This document shows positions 22,240-30,547 of a stretch of DNA of 42,957 nt, piece after piece (the stretch's first letter is position 1; each line of letters begins with the position of its first letter). Where the stretch lies: assembly GCA_023396115.1 (NCBI GenBank), contig JAEWXC010000001.1:1-42957 (forward strand). Direction: 5' to 3'. The notes under the pieces are model-generated. The model made no database searches and had not been told where the DNA came from. It saw only the letters and a list, made by a program, of their open reading frames with translations. This DNA comes from Actinomycetes bacterium (GTDB lineage Bacteria > Actinomycetota > Actinomycetes > Propionibacteriales > Nocardioidaceae). The position numbers and the translations under genes were made by a program.

Positions 22240-22962
22240 ATGCAGCGCAGCAAGAGCTACCGCGCCGCGGCGGAGAAGTTCGACAAGAACGAGATCTTCT
22301 CCCCGCTGGCCGCCATCAAGATCGCCAAGGACGGCGCCACGAAGAAGTTCGACGAGACCGTCGACGTCGTCATGCGCCTCGGCGTCGACCCCCGCAAGGC
22401 GGACCAGATGGTCCGTGGCACGGTCAACCTGCCCAACGGCACCGGCAAGACCGCCCGTGTGCTCGTCTTCGCCAACGCCGAGAAGGCTGACGCCGCCCGT
22501 GAGGCCGGCGCCGACTTCGTCGGTGGCGACGAGCTCATCGAGAAGGTGGCCGGCGGCTGGCTGGACTTCGACGCCGTCGTCGCGACCCCGGACATGATGG
22601 GCAAGGTCGGTCGTCTCGGCCGCGTCCTCGGTCCCCGTTCGCTGATGCCGAACCCGAAGACCGGCACCGTCACCCCCGACGTGGCCAAGGCCGTCAACGA
22701 CATCAAGGGCGGCAAGATCGAGTTCCGCGTGGACCGTCACGCCAACCTGCACTTCATCATCGGCAAGGCGTCCTTCTCGGCCGAGCAGCTCGCCGAGAAC
22801 TACGCCGCCGCCCTCGACGAGGTGCTGCGTCTGAAGCCGGCCAGCTCCAAGGGCCGCTACATCAAGAAGATCACCGTCTCGACCACGATGGGTCCCGGCG
22901 TCCAGGTGGACCCGAACCGCACCCGCAACGTGACCGCGGACGACGAGGCTGCTTCGGCCTGA
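22240..22962 (+). CDS. rplA: 50S ribosomal protein L1
   Basis: A 240-residue protein of the L1 stalk, involved in release of deacylated tRNA from the E site and autogenous control of the L11-L1 operon. FDETVDVVMRLGVDPRKADQ, ADFVGGDELIEKVAGGW, LMPNPKTGTVTPDV and KGGKIEFRVDRHANLHFIIG are family hallmarks. Length is normal. ATG 22240 is the first conserved residue; the ribosome-binding site is weak and purine-rich (GGAAAG further upstream). It lies 81 nt after rplK and is followed by a strong hairpin. Confidence 0.98.
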   Translation: MQRSKSYRAAAEKFDKNEIFSPLAAIKIAKDGATKKFDETVDVVMRLGVDPRKADQMVRGTVNLPNGTGKTARVLVFANAEKADAAREAGADFVGGDELIEKVAGGWLDFDAVVATPDMMGKVGRLGRVLGPRSLMPNPKTGTVTPDVAKAVNDIKGGKIEFRVDRHANLHFIIGKASFSAEQLAENYAAALDEVLRLKPASSKGRYIKKITVSTTMGPGVQVDPNRTRNVTADDEAASA

Positions 22963-22987
22963 TCTGCCCCGCACACTGCTCCATCCT

Positions 22988-23021
22988 CCGGCCCGGCCGC
23001 CCCACGTGGGCGCCGGGCCGG
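22988..23021 (+). terminator. Terminator after rplA
   Basis: CCGGCCCGGC (22988-22997) pairs with GCCGGGCCGG (23012-23021), and an inner GCCC/GGGC stem closes the loop. It begins 26 nt after the rplA stop. Confidence 0.78.
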
Positions 23022-23113
23022 CGGCGTTGCGGGACCCCGGGCGCCCTGGCTCGTTGACAGGGCAGGGCGGACCGGGCCGCCCCGTCCCCGACCGCGCCCG
23101 CACCAGGAGTTCC

Positions 23114-23959
23114 ATGACCCCGCGTCCCGTCCGCCCGTCCCGCCGGCTGCTCGCCGGTGCCGTGCTCGGCGCCCTGCTGGTCGGTGCCGCCGGGTGCGGT
23201 GCCGACAGGGGCGGTGCGTGGCAGCCGCCCGCCCAGAGCCGTGGCGGCGAGAGCGCGGGACGCGACCCGTGGCGCGGCGCCGACCCCGACCTGCCGCAGC
23301 GGGTCGGGCCGCGACTGACCGCCGAGAACCTCTACGACCGGGTGGTCGCCGCGATGCGGGCCGCGGGGACGTACACGTGGACCGTCGACGCCGGCGTGCG
23401 GGCCGGTGAGGGGGAGCACGACGCGGTGCTGTCGGGACAGGTGCGCCTGGCCGACGACGGCACCCTGGCCGCACGTGGACGCAGCGGCGACGGCAGCCGG
23501 GAGTTCCGCTGGCTCGACGGCACGTTCCACGCCCGCGACACCGCGCGGACCGGTGGCCGGTGGGTCTCCGCCCCGGCCCGACGGGCCCCCAACTCCGCCG
23601 CCGGGCGCGCCCTGGCCCTGGTCGACCCGGCGGTGCTGCTGGCCCCGCTCGCCGACGCCACCGGGGTCCAGCGCGACGGTGTCGAGTCGGTGGCCGGCGT
23701 GCCCAGCCAGCTCTACCGGGTCACCGTGCCGCGCGAGGCGTGGGCGCGGCGCGCCGGTGTCCCGGGCGACAGTGTCGCCACCCCGACCGTGGAGGTCCTG
23801 GTCTGGGTCGACGCCCGGCAGCGGCTGCGCCGGTTCCGCCAGCAGGTCGCGCTGGTCACCGCTGAGGTGCCCGAGGGCGTCACCACCACCGTGCGCGGCT
23901 CCTTCACCCGGTTCGGGCGCCCGGTGCGGATCGAGGCACCCCGCAGCACGCGCCGCTGA
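23114..23959 (+). CDS. LppX/LprG-like lipoprotein (tentative)
   Basis: A 281-residue secreted lipoprotein. The signal has RRLLAGAVLGALLVGAAGC with the acylated Cys at residue 28, followed by a Gly/Pro-rich linker. The mature part starts LTAENLYDRVVAAMRAAGTY and continues with long beta strands (HDAVLSGQVRLADDGTLAAR, VAGVPSQLYRVTVPR, VEVLVWVDARQRLRRFRQQV), the pattern of LppX_LprAFG-type lipid-binding lipoproteins. This suggests carrying a lipid across the periplasm, but similarity is judged only from pattern. ATG 23114 has AGGAG 4 nt upstream. It sits alone between the L11-L1 and L10-L7/L12 operons, near the mce lipid-transport operon. Confidence 0.75.
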   Translation: MTPRPVRPSRRLLAGAVLGALLVGAAGCGADRGGAWQPPAQSRGGESAGRDPWRGADPDLPQRVGPRLTAENLYDRVVAAMRAAGTYTWTVDAGVRAGEGEHDAVLSGQVRLADDGTLAARGRSGDGSREFRWLDGTFHARDTARTGGRWVSAPARRAPNSAAGRALALVDPAVLLAPLADATGVQRDGVESVAGVPSQLYRVTVPREAWARRAGVPGDSVATPTVEVLVWVDARQRLRRFRQQVALVTAEVPEGVTTTVRGSFTRFGRPVRIEAPRSTRR

Positions 23960-23979
23960 GACCGGTGCGGCCCGCCGAT

Positions 23980-24009
23980 TTGGCCGGCGGCGCCCGGCGG
24001 TCCTAGAGT
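23980..24009 (+). promoter_or_regulatory. Promoter of rplJ-rplL
   Basis: TTGGCC (23980-23985), an 18-nt spacer and TAGAGT (24004-24009). It is placed just ahead of the conserved L10 leader. Predicted start is near 24016. Confidence 0.65.
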
Positions 24010-24015
24010 TCTCGT

Positions 24016-24198
24016 CGTAACCAGAGACCGTTGGTGGTCAGCGTGCCCAGCACGAGGACCGAAGGTTCCGCAGCAGCGGACGGCCTGCGCAGGTGATCCG
24101 GAGCAGCACGCGAGTGCCACGCCCTGGGCCCTGTGCCCGGGGCGTTCGTCGTTTCCGGGGCCCGGACGCTCTCCAAGCGTAGTCCGGAAGGAGACCAC
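24016..24198 (+). ncRNA. Ribosomal protein L10 leader
   Basis: The 180-nt 5' region of rplJ is long and structured, as expected for the L10 leader bound by L10(L7/L12)4 for feedback control. AACCAGAGACCG and GTGGTCAGCG near its start look like the conserved upper part. Its last part, 24153-24189, folds as TTCCGG...CCGGAA around an ACGCT/AGCGT stem, immediately covering the Shine-Dalgarno AGGAG (24189-24193). Assignment rests on position and structure, not a covariance search. Confidence 0.65.
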
Positions 24199-24828
24199 AT
24201 GGCGCGGCCAGAGAAGGCAGCAGCTGTTGCGGAGATCGTTGACTCGTTCAACGCCGCCAACGGTGCTGTGCTGACCGAGTACCGCGGTCTCACCGTGAAG
24301 GAGCTGCAGGACCTCCGCCGCTCCCTCGGCGAGAACGCCACCTACGCCGTGGTCAAGAACACGCTGGCCAAGATTGCCGCCAAGGAGGCGGGCATCGACG
24401 GCTTCGACGACCTGCTGACTGGTCCGACTGCCATCGCCTTCATCGAGGGTGACGTGGTCGAGGCAGCCAAGGGTCTGCGTGACTTTGCCAAGGCACACCC
24501 CGCTCTTGTCATCAAGGGCGGGTACATGGACGGCAACAACCTCGACGCTGCTGAGGTGGCCAAGCTGGCCGACCTCGAGTCGCGTGAGGTGCTCCTGGGC
24601 AAGATGGCCGGCGCGATGCTGGCCTCCCTGTCGCAGGCCGTCTACCTGCTCAACGCCCCCATCTCGCAGGCTGCCCGGCTCGCCGGCGCCCTGCAGGCCA
24701 AGGCCGAGCAGGACCCCTCGATCCTCGCAGGTGGTGCCGGTACCCCGGCCGCTGCCGAGGAGACCCCGGCTGCTGCCGAGGAGGCCCCCGAGGCTTCCGA
24801 GGACGCTGCCGAGTCCACCGACGCCTGA
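24199..24828 (+). CDS. rplJ: 50S ribosomal protein L10
   Basis: A 209-residue stalk-base protein. MARPEKAAAVAEIVDSF, ANGAVLTEYRGLTVKELQDL, ENATYAVVKNTLAKIAA and DDLLTGPTAIAF are typical. The helix anchoring L7/L12 dimers is followed by an Ala/Glu-rich acidic tail of about 30 residues (ETPAAAEEAPEASEDAAEST), longer than in E. coli and usual for actinobacteria. ATG 24199 is preceded by GGAAGGAG 5 nt upstream, which lies in the leader hairpin. It is co-transcribed with rplL, 78 nt downstream. Confidence 0.98.
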   Translation: MARPEKAAAVAEIVDSFNAANGAVLTEYRGLTVKELQDLRRSLGENATYAVVKNTLAKIAAKEAGIDGFDDLLTGPTAIAFIEGDVVEAAKGLRDFAKAHPALVIKGGYMDGNNLDAAEVAKLADLESREVLLGKMAGAMLASLSQAVYLLNAPISQAARLAGALQAKAEQDPSILAGGAGTPAAAEETPAAAEEAPEASEDAAESTDA

Positions 24829-24906
24829 TCCCCAGGCCGACGTACACCACCTGAAACCCGGCCGGCCGCACCCGCGCCCGGCCACCGAATGGAAGGAACC
24901 GCCACC

Positions 24907-25299
24907 ATGGCGAAGCTCAGCACCGCAGAGCTCCTCGACGCGTTCAAGGAGATGACCCTCATCGAGCTCTCCGAGTTCGTGAAGGAGTTCGAGGAGACCT
25001 TCGGCGTCACCGCCGCCGCCCCCGTCGCCGTTGCCGCCGCCCCGGCTGCCGGTGGCGCCGCTGCCGGTGGCGACGACGCCGCCGCGAAGGACGAGTTCGA
25101 CGTCATCCTCGAGGCCGCTGGCGACAAGAAGATCAACGTCATCAAGGAGGTGCGCGCTCTGACCTCCCTCGGCCTGAAGGAGGCCAAGGAGCTCGTGGAG
25201 TCGGCCCCCAAGGCCATCCTCGAGGGCGTTGCCAAGGACGCTGCCGAGAAGGCCAAGGAGTCCCTCGAGGGCGCCGGCGCCACCGTCACCCTCAAGTGA
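24907..25299 (+). CDS. rplL: 50S ribosomal protein L7/L12
   Basis: A 130-residue stalk protein that recruits translational GTPases. The N-terminal dimerisation helices (TAELLDAFKEMTLIELSEFV), an Ala/Pro-rich hinge (AAPVAVAAAPAAGGAAAGG), and the C-terminal domain EFDVILEAAGDKKINVIKEV with GLKEAKELVESAPK are all clear. ATG 24907 has AAGGA about 9 nt upstream; an earlier in-frame ATG at 24889 overlaps that site and is not used. A strong terminator follows. Confidence 0.98.
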   Translation: MAKLSTAELLDAFKEMTLIELSEFVKEFEETFGVTAAAPVAVAAAPAAGGAAAGGDDAAAKDEFDVILEAAGDKKINVIKEVRALTSLGLKEAKELVESAPKAILEGVAKDAAEKAKESLEGAGATVTLK

Positions 25300-25322
25300 C
25301 CTCGCGCTAGTTCGCACACCGC

Positions 25323-25356
25323 CGAGGCGGTCACCCCACACGGGGTGGCCGCCTCG
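25323..25356 (+). terminator. Strong terminator after rplL
   Basis: A 15-bp stem with one G-U pair (25323-25337 with 25342-25356) and an ACAC loop lies 24 nt after the rplL stop; CATTT follows. It separates the ribosomal operon from the mce operon. Confidence 0.88.
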
Positions 25357-25461
25357 CGGCATTTCCGGACCCTCCACCGGCAGTGCCCGAGGCCCCCGGC
25401 GTGCCCTCCACCGGGGGAGCCGGCGGGCGGTGCGCACCCCCGCCCACAGGTGACTGGCGAG

Positions 25462-25475
25462 TAGAACACGTGTGA
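25462..25475. promoter_or_regulatory. KstR-like palindrome upstream of the mce operon
   Basis: TAGAACACGTGTGA matches the mycobacterial KstR operator consensus TNNAACNNGTTNNA at seven of eight fixed positions, with a G in place of the last T of the GTT half. It lies about 127 nt before the first mce gene. The rest of the 302-nt gap holds GC-rich inverted repeats at 25393-25417 and about 25485-25508; no clear -35/-10 pair was found, though TTGACC occurs at 25518. Confidence 0.4.
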
Positions 25476-25601
25476 CGCACTTCCCACCGGGGGCGTAACC
25501 CGGGCCCCCGAACCGCGTTGACCCCTCAGGTGGGAGAGGCACGGCACCAGCCGTCGCCCGAGAGCGTGACCGCACGGTTGCACAGCCAGGAGGGACCCGA
25601 C

Positions 25602-26558
25602 ATGGGCGTGGAGATCAAGGTCGACGGCCTGACCAAGGCGTTCGGCAAGCAGCTCATCTGGGGCGACGTGACGCTCACGCTGCCGGCCGGCGAGGTCTCG
25701 GTCATGCTCGGCCCGTCCGGTACCGGCAAGTCGGTCTTTCTCAAGACCCTGATCGGCCTGATCAAGCCCGACCGCGGCTCGATCCTCATCGAGGGCACCG
25801 ACATCGCCTCCTGCTCGGAGAAGGACCTCTACGAGATCCGCAAGCTCTTCGGGGTGCTGTTCCAGGACGGCGCGATGTTCGGCTCGATGACCCTCTTCGA
25901 CAACGTCGCGTTCCCGCTGCGCGAGCACACCCGCAAGTCCGAGTCCGAGATCCGCTCCATCGTCATGGAGAAGATGGACCTGGTCGGCCTGGTCGGCGCC
26001 GAGGACAAGCTGCCTGGCGAGATCTCCGGTGGTATGCGCAAGCGTGCCGGCCTGGCCCGGGCCCTGGTGCTGGACCCGGAGATCCTCCTCATCGACGAGC
26101 CGGACTCGGGTCTGGACCCGGTCCGCACGGCCTTCATCAACCAGCTCTTCATCGACCTGAACGCGCAGATCGACGCGACGTTCCTGATCGTGACCCACGA
26201 CATCAACTCCACCCGGACGGTGCCGGACAACATCGGCCTGCTCTACCACAAGCACCTGGCGATGTTCGGCCCCCGCGAGCAGCTGTTGAGCTCGGAGGAG
26301 CCGGTGGTGCGCCAGTTCCTCAACGCCCAGACCGTGGGACCGATCGGGATGAGCGAGGAGAAGGACGCCGACGAGCTGGCGGCCGAGGCCGGCCACGAGC
26401 TGCCGCCGCTGCCGCCGATCCCGCTGCAGCTGGAGCCCTCCAACGGTGTCCCGCGCCGCGGCCAGCGCCCGCCGGGGGAGTGGTGCCGGATGAACGGCAT
26501 CGTGCCGCCCCCCGGCTCGTTCACCTCCTCCAACGCCGGTCTGGCACCCGGGAGCTGA
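25602..26558 (+). CDS. mkl: Mce transporter ATPase (MceG/Mkl, MlaF-like)
   Basis: A 318-residue ABC ATPase that powers the Mce lipid importer on the cytoplasmic side of the membrane. Walker A is GPSGTGKS (37-44), the Q-loop LFQDGAMFGSMT, the signature SGGMRKRAGLARALVLDP, Walker B ILLIDEPDSGLDPVR and the switch His in IVTHDINSTRTV. The C-terminal 80 residues form a Pro/Glu-rich tail ending VPPPGSFTSSNAGLAPGS, an extension seen in actinobacterial MceG. ATG 25602 has AGGAGGG 7 nt upstream. It is the first gene of the operon, one base before yrbEA. In mycobacteria the homologue mkl lies at the same rplL-rpoB locus but without mce genes. Confidence 0.95.
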   Translation: MGVEIKVDGLTKAFGKQLIWGDVTLTLPAGEVSVMLGPSGTGKSVFLKTLIGLIKPDRGSILIEGTDIASCSEKDLYEIRKLFGVLFQDGAMFGSMTLFDNVAFPLREHTRKSESEIRSIVMEKMDLVGLVGAEDKLPGEISGGMRKRAGLARALVLDPEILLIDEPDSGLDPVRTAFINQLFIDLNAQIDATFLIVTHDINSTRTVPDNIGLLYHKHLAMFGPREQLLSSEEPVVRQFLNAQTVGPIGMSEEKDADELAAEAGHELPPLPPIPLQLEPSNGVPRRGQRPPGEWCRMNGIVPPPGSFTSSNAGLAPGS

Positions 26559-26559
26559 C

Positions 26560-27345
26560 ATGTCCTCCGTGGCCGCCAGCCGTGCGCTGGCCCCTGTCGG
26601 GGTCGCGGGGAAGCTGTTCGCCTTCGCGCTCGACGTGGCCCGCGCGCTGTTCCGACGCCCGTTCCAGCTGCGTGAGTTCATCCAGCAGGCCTGGTTCATC
26701 GCGTCGGTGACGATCGTGCCGACCGCGCTGGTCGCGATCCCCTTCGGCGCGGTCATCGCGCTGCAGGTCGGTGGCCTGATCAAGCAGTTCGGTGCCGCCT
26801 CGTTCACCGGGTCGGCCTCGGTGCTGGCCGTGGTCCAGCAGGCCGCCCCGATCGGCACCGCGCTGCTCATCGCCGGCGCCGGCGGGTCGGCCATCGCCGC
26901 GGACCTGGGTGCCCGCAAGATCCGCGAGGAGCTCGACGCCATGATGGTGCTGGGCATCGACCCGATCCAGCGCCTGGTGGTGCCGCGGGTGCTGGCCTGC
27001 ATGGTCGTGGCGGTCTTCCTCAACGGCATGGTCACCGTGGTCGGCGTGGCCGGCGGCTACGTGTTCAACGTGGTCCTCCAGGACGGCACACCCGGCGCCT
27101 ACCTGGCCTCCTTCACCGCCCTGGCCCAGCTGCCGGACCTGTGGATCGGTCTGCTCAAGGCCCTGGTCTTCGGCCTGATCGCCGCCGTCGTCGCCTCCTA
27201 CAAGGGGATGAACGCCGACGGTGGCCCCAAGGGCGTCGGTGACGCGGTCAACGAGGCCGTGGTGATCACCTTCCTGCTCCTGTTCGTCGTCAACTTCATC
27301 CTGAGCGCGATCTACCTGCAGGTCGTGCCCCCGAAGACCGGGTGA
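26560..27345 (+). CDS. yrbEA: Mce permease YrbEA (MlaE family)
   Basis: A 261-residue integral membrane permease. It has about five or six hydrophobic helices. The MlaE core is plain: FGAVIALQVGGLIKQFGA, LIAGAGGSAIAADLGARKI, REELDAMMVLGIDPIQRLVV and the C-terminal SYKGMNADGGPKGVGDAVN. The EELDAM loop is the coupling element for the ATPase. ATG 26560 lies 1 nt after the ATPase stop. It should heterodimerise with YrbEB. Confidence 0.95.
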   Translation: MSSVAASRALAPVGVAGKLFAFALDVARALFRRPFQLREFIQQAWFIASVTIVPTALVAIPFGAVIALQVGGLIKQFGAASFTGSASVLAVVQQAAPIGTALLIAGAGGSAIAADLGARKIREELDAMMVLGIDPIQRLVVPRVLACMVVAVFLNGMVTVVGVAGGYVFNVVLQDGTPGAYLASFTALAQLPDLWIGLLKALVFGLIAAVVASYKGMNADGGPKGVGDAVNEAVVITFLLLFVVNFILSAIYLQVVPPKTG

Positions 27346-28178
27346 GCCGCGTGTCCAACCTCCGCTCCTCCCTCACCCGGCCGCTGACCGCGCTGGACAC
27401 CCTCGGCGCCCAGCTGGCCTTCTACCTGGGCGTGGTCAAGGCTGCGCCCCGTTCGGTGCGCCGCTACCCGCGCGAGATCCTGCGGATCCTGGCCGAGGTC
27501 GCCCTGGGCCGGGGCGCCCTGGCCGTGATCGGCGGCACCGTCGGCGTGATCCTCGGGATGACGTTTTTCACCGGTGCCCAGGTCGGTCTGTCCGGCTACG
27601 CGGCGCTGAACCAGCTCGGCACCGCCGCGTTCTCCGGGTTCGTCTCGGCCTACTTCAACACCCGCGAGATCGCGCCCCTGGTGGCCGGCATCGCCCTGGC
27701 CGCCACCGTCGGCTGCGGCTTCACCGCCCAGCTCGGGGCGATGCGGATCTCCGAGGAGGTCGACGCGCTCGAGGTGATGGCGATCCCCTCGATGCCGTTC
27801 CTGGTCGCCACCCGCGTGGTCGGTGGCCTGATCGCGATCGTCCCGCTGTACGTGGTCGGGCTGCTCGCCTCCTACTTCGCCAGCCGGCTGGTGGTCACCC
27901 AGTTCTACGGGCAGTCCACCGGAACCTACGACCAGTACTTCAACCAGTTCCTGCCGCCCGGCGACGTGCTGTGGTCCTTCGGCAAGGTCCTGGTCTTCGC
28001 GGTCGTGGTCATCCTCATCCACTGCTACCACGGGTTCACCGCCTCCGGCGGGCCCGCGGGCGTGGGCGTCGCGGTGGGGCGCGCGGTGCGCACCTCGATC
28101 GTCGCGGTCAGCGTGATCGACCTGTTCCTGTCCATGGCCATCTGGGGCGCCAGCACCACGGTGCGGCTCGCGGGATAG
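27342..28178 (+). CDS. yrbEB: Mce permease YrbEB (MlaE family)
   Basis: A 278-residue partner permease. Landmarks are GMTFFTGAQVGLSGYAALN, IALAATVGCGFTAQLGAMRI, SEEVDALEVMAIPSMPFLV and CYHGFTASGGPAGVGVAVG, matching mycobacterial YrbE B-type proteins, including the conserved YFNTREIAPLVAG. The EEVDALEVM loop would contact the MceG ATPase. GTG 27342 overlaps the yrbEA stop by 4 nt; GTG 27351 is an alternative three codons later. With YrbEA it forms the inner-membrane gate beneath the MceA-F tube. Confidence 0.95.
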   Translation: MSRVSNLRSSLTRPLTALDTLGAQLAFYLGVVKAAPRSVRRYPREILRILAEVALGRGALAVIGGTVGVILGMTFFTGAQVGLSGYAALNQLGTAAFSGFVSAYFNTREIAPLVAGIALAATVGCGFTAQLGAMRISEEVDALEVMAIPSMPFLVATRVVGGLIAIVPLYVVGLLASYFASRLVVTQFYGQSTGTYDQYFNQFLPPGDVLWSFGKVLVFAVVVILIHCYHGFTASGGPAGVGVAVGRAVRTSIVAVSVIDLFLSMAIWGASTTVRLAG

Positions 28179-28187
28179 GGGGACGGC

Positions 28188-29462
28188 GTGTACAGGCACA
28201 CCCGGGTGCTCGGGGTCTGCTTCCTGGCGTTGCTGCTGGGCGGGCTCTGGCTGGTCGCCGGCACCTTCACCCAGAAGTTCACCTCCTTCACCGAGGTGCG
28301 CATGGAGACCTCACGGATCGGCCTGCAGCTGCCTGAGCGCGCCGACGTGAAGGTCCGCGGCGTCATCGTCGGCCAGGTGCTCGACTTCGAGCCCACCGGC
28401 GAGGGGGCCGTGGTCACCCTGGGCCTGGACCCCGACAAGCTCGACCAGGTGCCGGCCAACGTCACCGGCTCGATCGTGCCCAAGACCCTGTTCGGCGAGA
28501 AGTACGTCTCGCTGGTGGTGCCCGCCGACGGCCCGGCCGAGCCGATCCGCGCCGACGCGGTGATCCGCCGCACCCAGGTCTCCACCGAGGTCGAGGAGGT
28601 CCTCAGCGACCTCTACCCGCTGCTGCGCGCGGTCCAGCCGGCCGACCTCAACACCACGCTCAACGCCCTGGCCACCGCCCTGGAGGGCCGCGGCGAGATG
28701 CTCGGCGAGAACCTCGAGCGGCTCGACGGCTACCTGAAGAAGCTCAACCCCCAGCTGCCGCTGCTGGTCGAGGACCTGCGGCTGGCCAGCCGGGTCTCCG
28801 ACACCTACTCCGACGTGATGGGCCAGGTGGCCTCGGTGCTGCGCGACACCGTCACCACCGCGCAGACCCTGGAGGGCCGGGAGAAGAAGGTCCGGGCGCT
28901 GCTCACCGGCGTGCGCGCGTTCAGCCGCACCACCGACCGGTTCCTGGCCGACAACGGCGACAACCTGATCCGCGTCGGCCAGCTCGGGGCCGCCCAGCTG
29001 GAGGTGCTGGCCCGCTACGCCCCGCAGTACCCGTGCCTGCTCGAGGGCATCGTCGGCGCGGGGGAGAAGCAGGCCGAGGCGTTCCGCAACTTCACCCTGC
29101 ACATCAACCTCGAGCTGCTGCCCAACCAGCCCCGCGGCTACACCCCGAAGGACGCTCCCCGCTACGGGCAGAAGGGCGGTCCGCACTGCGGCAACCTCCC
29201 GAACCCGCCGTGGACCCAGGAGAACCCGTTGAGCCACCAGCCCGACTTCGACGACGGCATCGACTCCCCGACGGGCAAGGGCACCCAGCGGGTCGCCCCC
29301 GGCTGGGCCACCGGTGCCGGGTTCGCCGGCGGCGCCGCCGAGTCCGACCTGCTCAAGGGTCTGCTCGGCCAGGTGCTGGCGACCCAGCCCGACCAGGTCG
29401 ACGACCTCGGTCCGCTGCTGCTGGGGCCGATGGCCCGCGGCGCGGAGGTGAGTGTGCGATGA
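28188..29462 (+). CDS. mceA: Mce family protein MceA
   Basis: A 424-residue exported protein anchored by one N-terminal helix (VCFLALLLGGLWLVAGTF). The MCE/MlaD domain follows: RIGLQLPERADVKVRGVIVG, TLGLDPDKLDQVPANVTGSI and KTLFGEKYVSLVVP. Then comes a long helical region that forms the shaft. MceA-type features are the PCLLEGI segment and GYTPKDAPRYGQKGGPHCG near residues 315-340. GTG 28188 has a G-rich ribosome-binding site. The stop overlaps mceB as ATGA. It would be one of six subunits in a hetero-hexameric lipid channel. Confidence 0.93.
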   Translation: MYRHTRVLGVCFLALLLGGLWLVAGTFTQKFTSFTEVRMETSRIGLQLPERADVKVRGVIVGQVLDFEPTGEGAVVTLGLDPDKLDQVPANVTGSIVPKTLFGEKYVSLVVPADGPAEPIRADAVIRRTQVSTEVEEVLSDLYPLLRAVQPADLNTTLNALATALEGRGEMLGENLERLDGYLKKLNPQLPLLVEDLRLASRVSDTYSDVMGQVASVLRDTVTTAQTLEGREKKVRALLTGVRAFSRTTDRFLADNGDNLIRVGQLGAAQLEVLARYAPQYPCLLEGIVGAGEKQAEAFRNFTLHINLELLPNQPRGYTPKDAPRYGQKGGPHCGNLPNPPWTQENPLSHQPDFDDGIDSPTGKGTQRVAPGWATGAGFAGGAAESDLLKGLLGQVLATQPDQVDDLGPLLLGPMARGAEVSVR

Positions 29463-30547
29463 GCCGGGTGGGACTGGACCGCAAGACCTCGGTCGACCTG
29501 GTCAAGCTGATGGTCTTCATCGTGGTGACCTCGCTGGCCACGGGTCTGCTGGTGGTGCTCATCGGCAACCTGACGTTCGGTGACAAGCGCGAGTACAAGG
29601 CGGTCTTCACCGACGTCACCGGCGTCAACCGGGGCGACGACGTGCGGGTCGCCGGGGTCAAGGTGGGTTCGGTCGCCGACATCGAGATCGTCGAGCGCAG
29701 CCGGGCACTGGTCACCTTCGACGTCGACAGCGACGTGGCGCTGACCCGGGCCACGCACGCCTCGATCCGCTACCGCAACCTGGTCGGCCAGCGCTACATC
29801 GCGCTGGAGCAGCGGGTCAGCGGCGCCGACGACGGTGACGGTGCCGGCGCGGAGCGGACCGGGGCGGTCAACGCCAGCGCCAACCTGCGCGAGGGCAGCA
29901 CGATCGACGTCGGCCAGACCTCGCCGGCCCTCGACCTGACGATGCTCTTCAACGGCTTCAAGCCGCTGTTCCGGGCGCTGTCACCCGAGGACGTCAACCA
30001 GCTCTCCTACGAGATCGTCCAGGTCTTCCAGGGGGAGTCGGGCACCTTGGAGGGGCTGCTGGCGCACACCGCCTCGGTCACCTCGACCCTGGCCGACCGC
30101 GACCAGCTGATCGGTGACCTGATCACCAACCTGAACGACGTGCTGGTCCACCTGGGCAGCCGCGACGCCGAGCTGACCCGGTTGATCACCTCGTTCCGCC
30201 AGCTCGTCGGCGGACTCAAGGACGACCGCGAGGCGATCCTGGGGTCGCTGGAGAACATCTCCACGCTCTCGGTCGAGACCGCCGACCTGGTCCAGGAGAT
30301 CCGCTCCCCGTTCGTCAAGGACATCAAGGAGCTGCGCAAGGTCGCCGGCAACATCGACAAGAACAAGGGCGAGCTCGACCGGGCCCTGCAGGTGCTACCA
30401 ATCAAGCTCCGCAAGATCGGGCGCACCGCCACCTACGGCTCCTGGTTCAACTTCTACCTGTGCAGCTTCTCGGGCCGCGTCGTGCTGCCCGGCAAGACGG
30501 TCACGGTCCCGTTCAAGACCGGCTCGGGGAGGTGCAACCTCGGATGA
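29459..30547 (+). CDS. mceB: Mce family protein MceB
   Basis: A 362-residue Mce subunit with an N-terminal transmembrane anchor (LMVFIVVTSLATGLLVVLIG) and the MCE domain FTDVTGVNRGDDVRVAGVKVG, THASIRYRNLVGQRYIALEQ. A helical shaft region follows, ending with GSWFNFYLCSFSG, the conserved MceB tail motif. ATG 29459 overlaps the mceA stop and the stop overlaps mceC, both as ATGA. A charged Asp/Gly-rich loop (SGADDGDGAGAE) interrupts the MCE domain. Confidence 0.93.
   Translation: MSRVGLDRKTSVDLVKLMVFIVVTSLATGLLVVLIGNLTFGDKREYKAVFTDVTGVNRGDDVRVAGVKVGSVADIEIVERSRALVTFDVDSDVALTRATHASIRYRNLVGQRYIALEQRVSGADDGDGAGAERTGAVNASANLREGSTIDVGQTSPALDLTMLFNGFKPLFRALSPEDVNQLSYEIVQVFQGESGTLEGLLAHTASVTSTLADRDQLIGDLITNLNDVLVHLGSRDAELTRLITSFRQLVGGLKDDREAILGSLENISTLSVETADLVQEIRSPFVKDIKELRKVAGNIDKNKGELDRALQVLPIKLRKIGRTATYGSWFNFYLCSFSGRVVLPGKTVTVPFKTGSGRCNLG

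Noticed and set aside
25518..25523. TTGACC as -35 of the mce promoter
   Set aside because: No acceptable -10 box lies 16-19 nt downstream.
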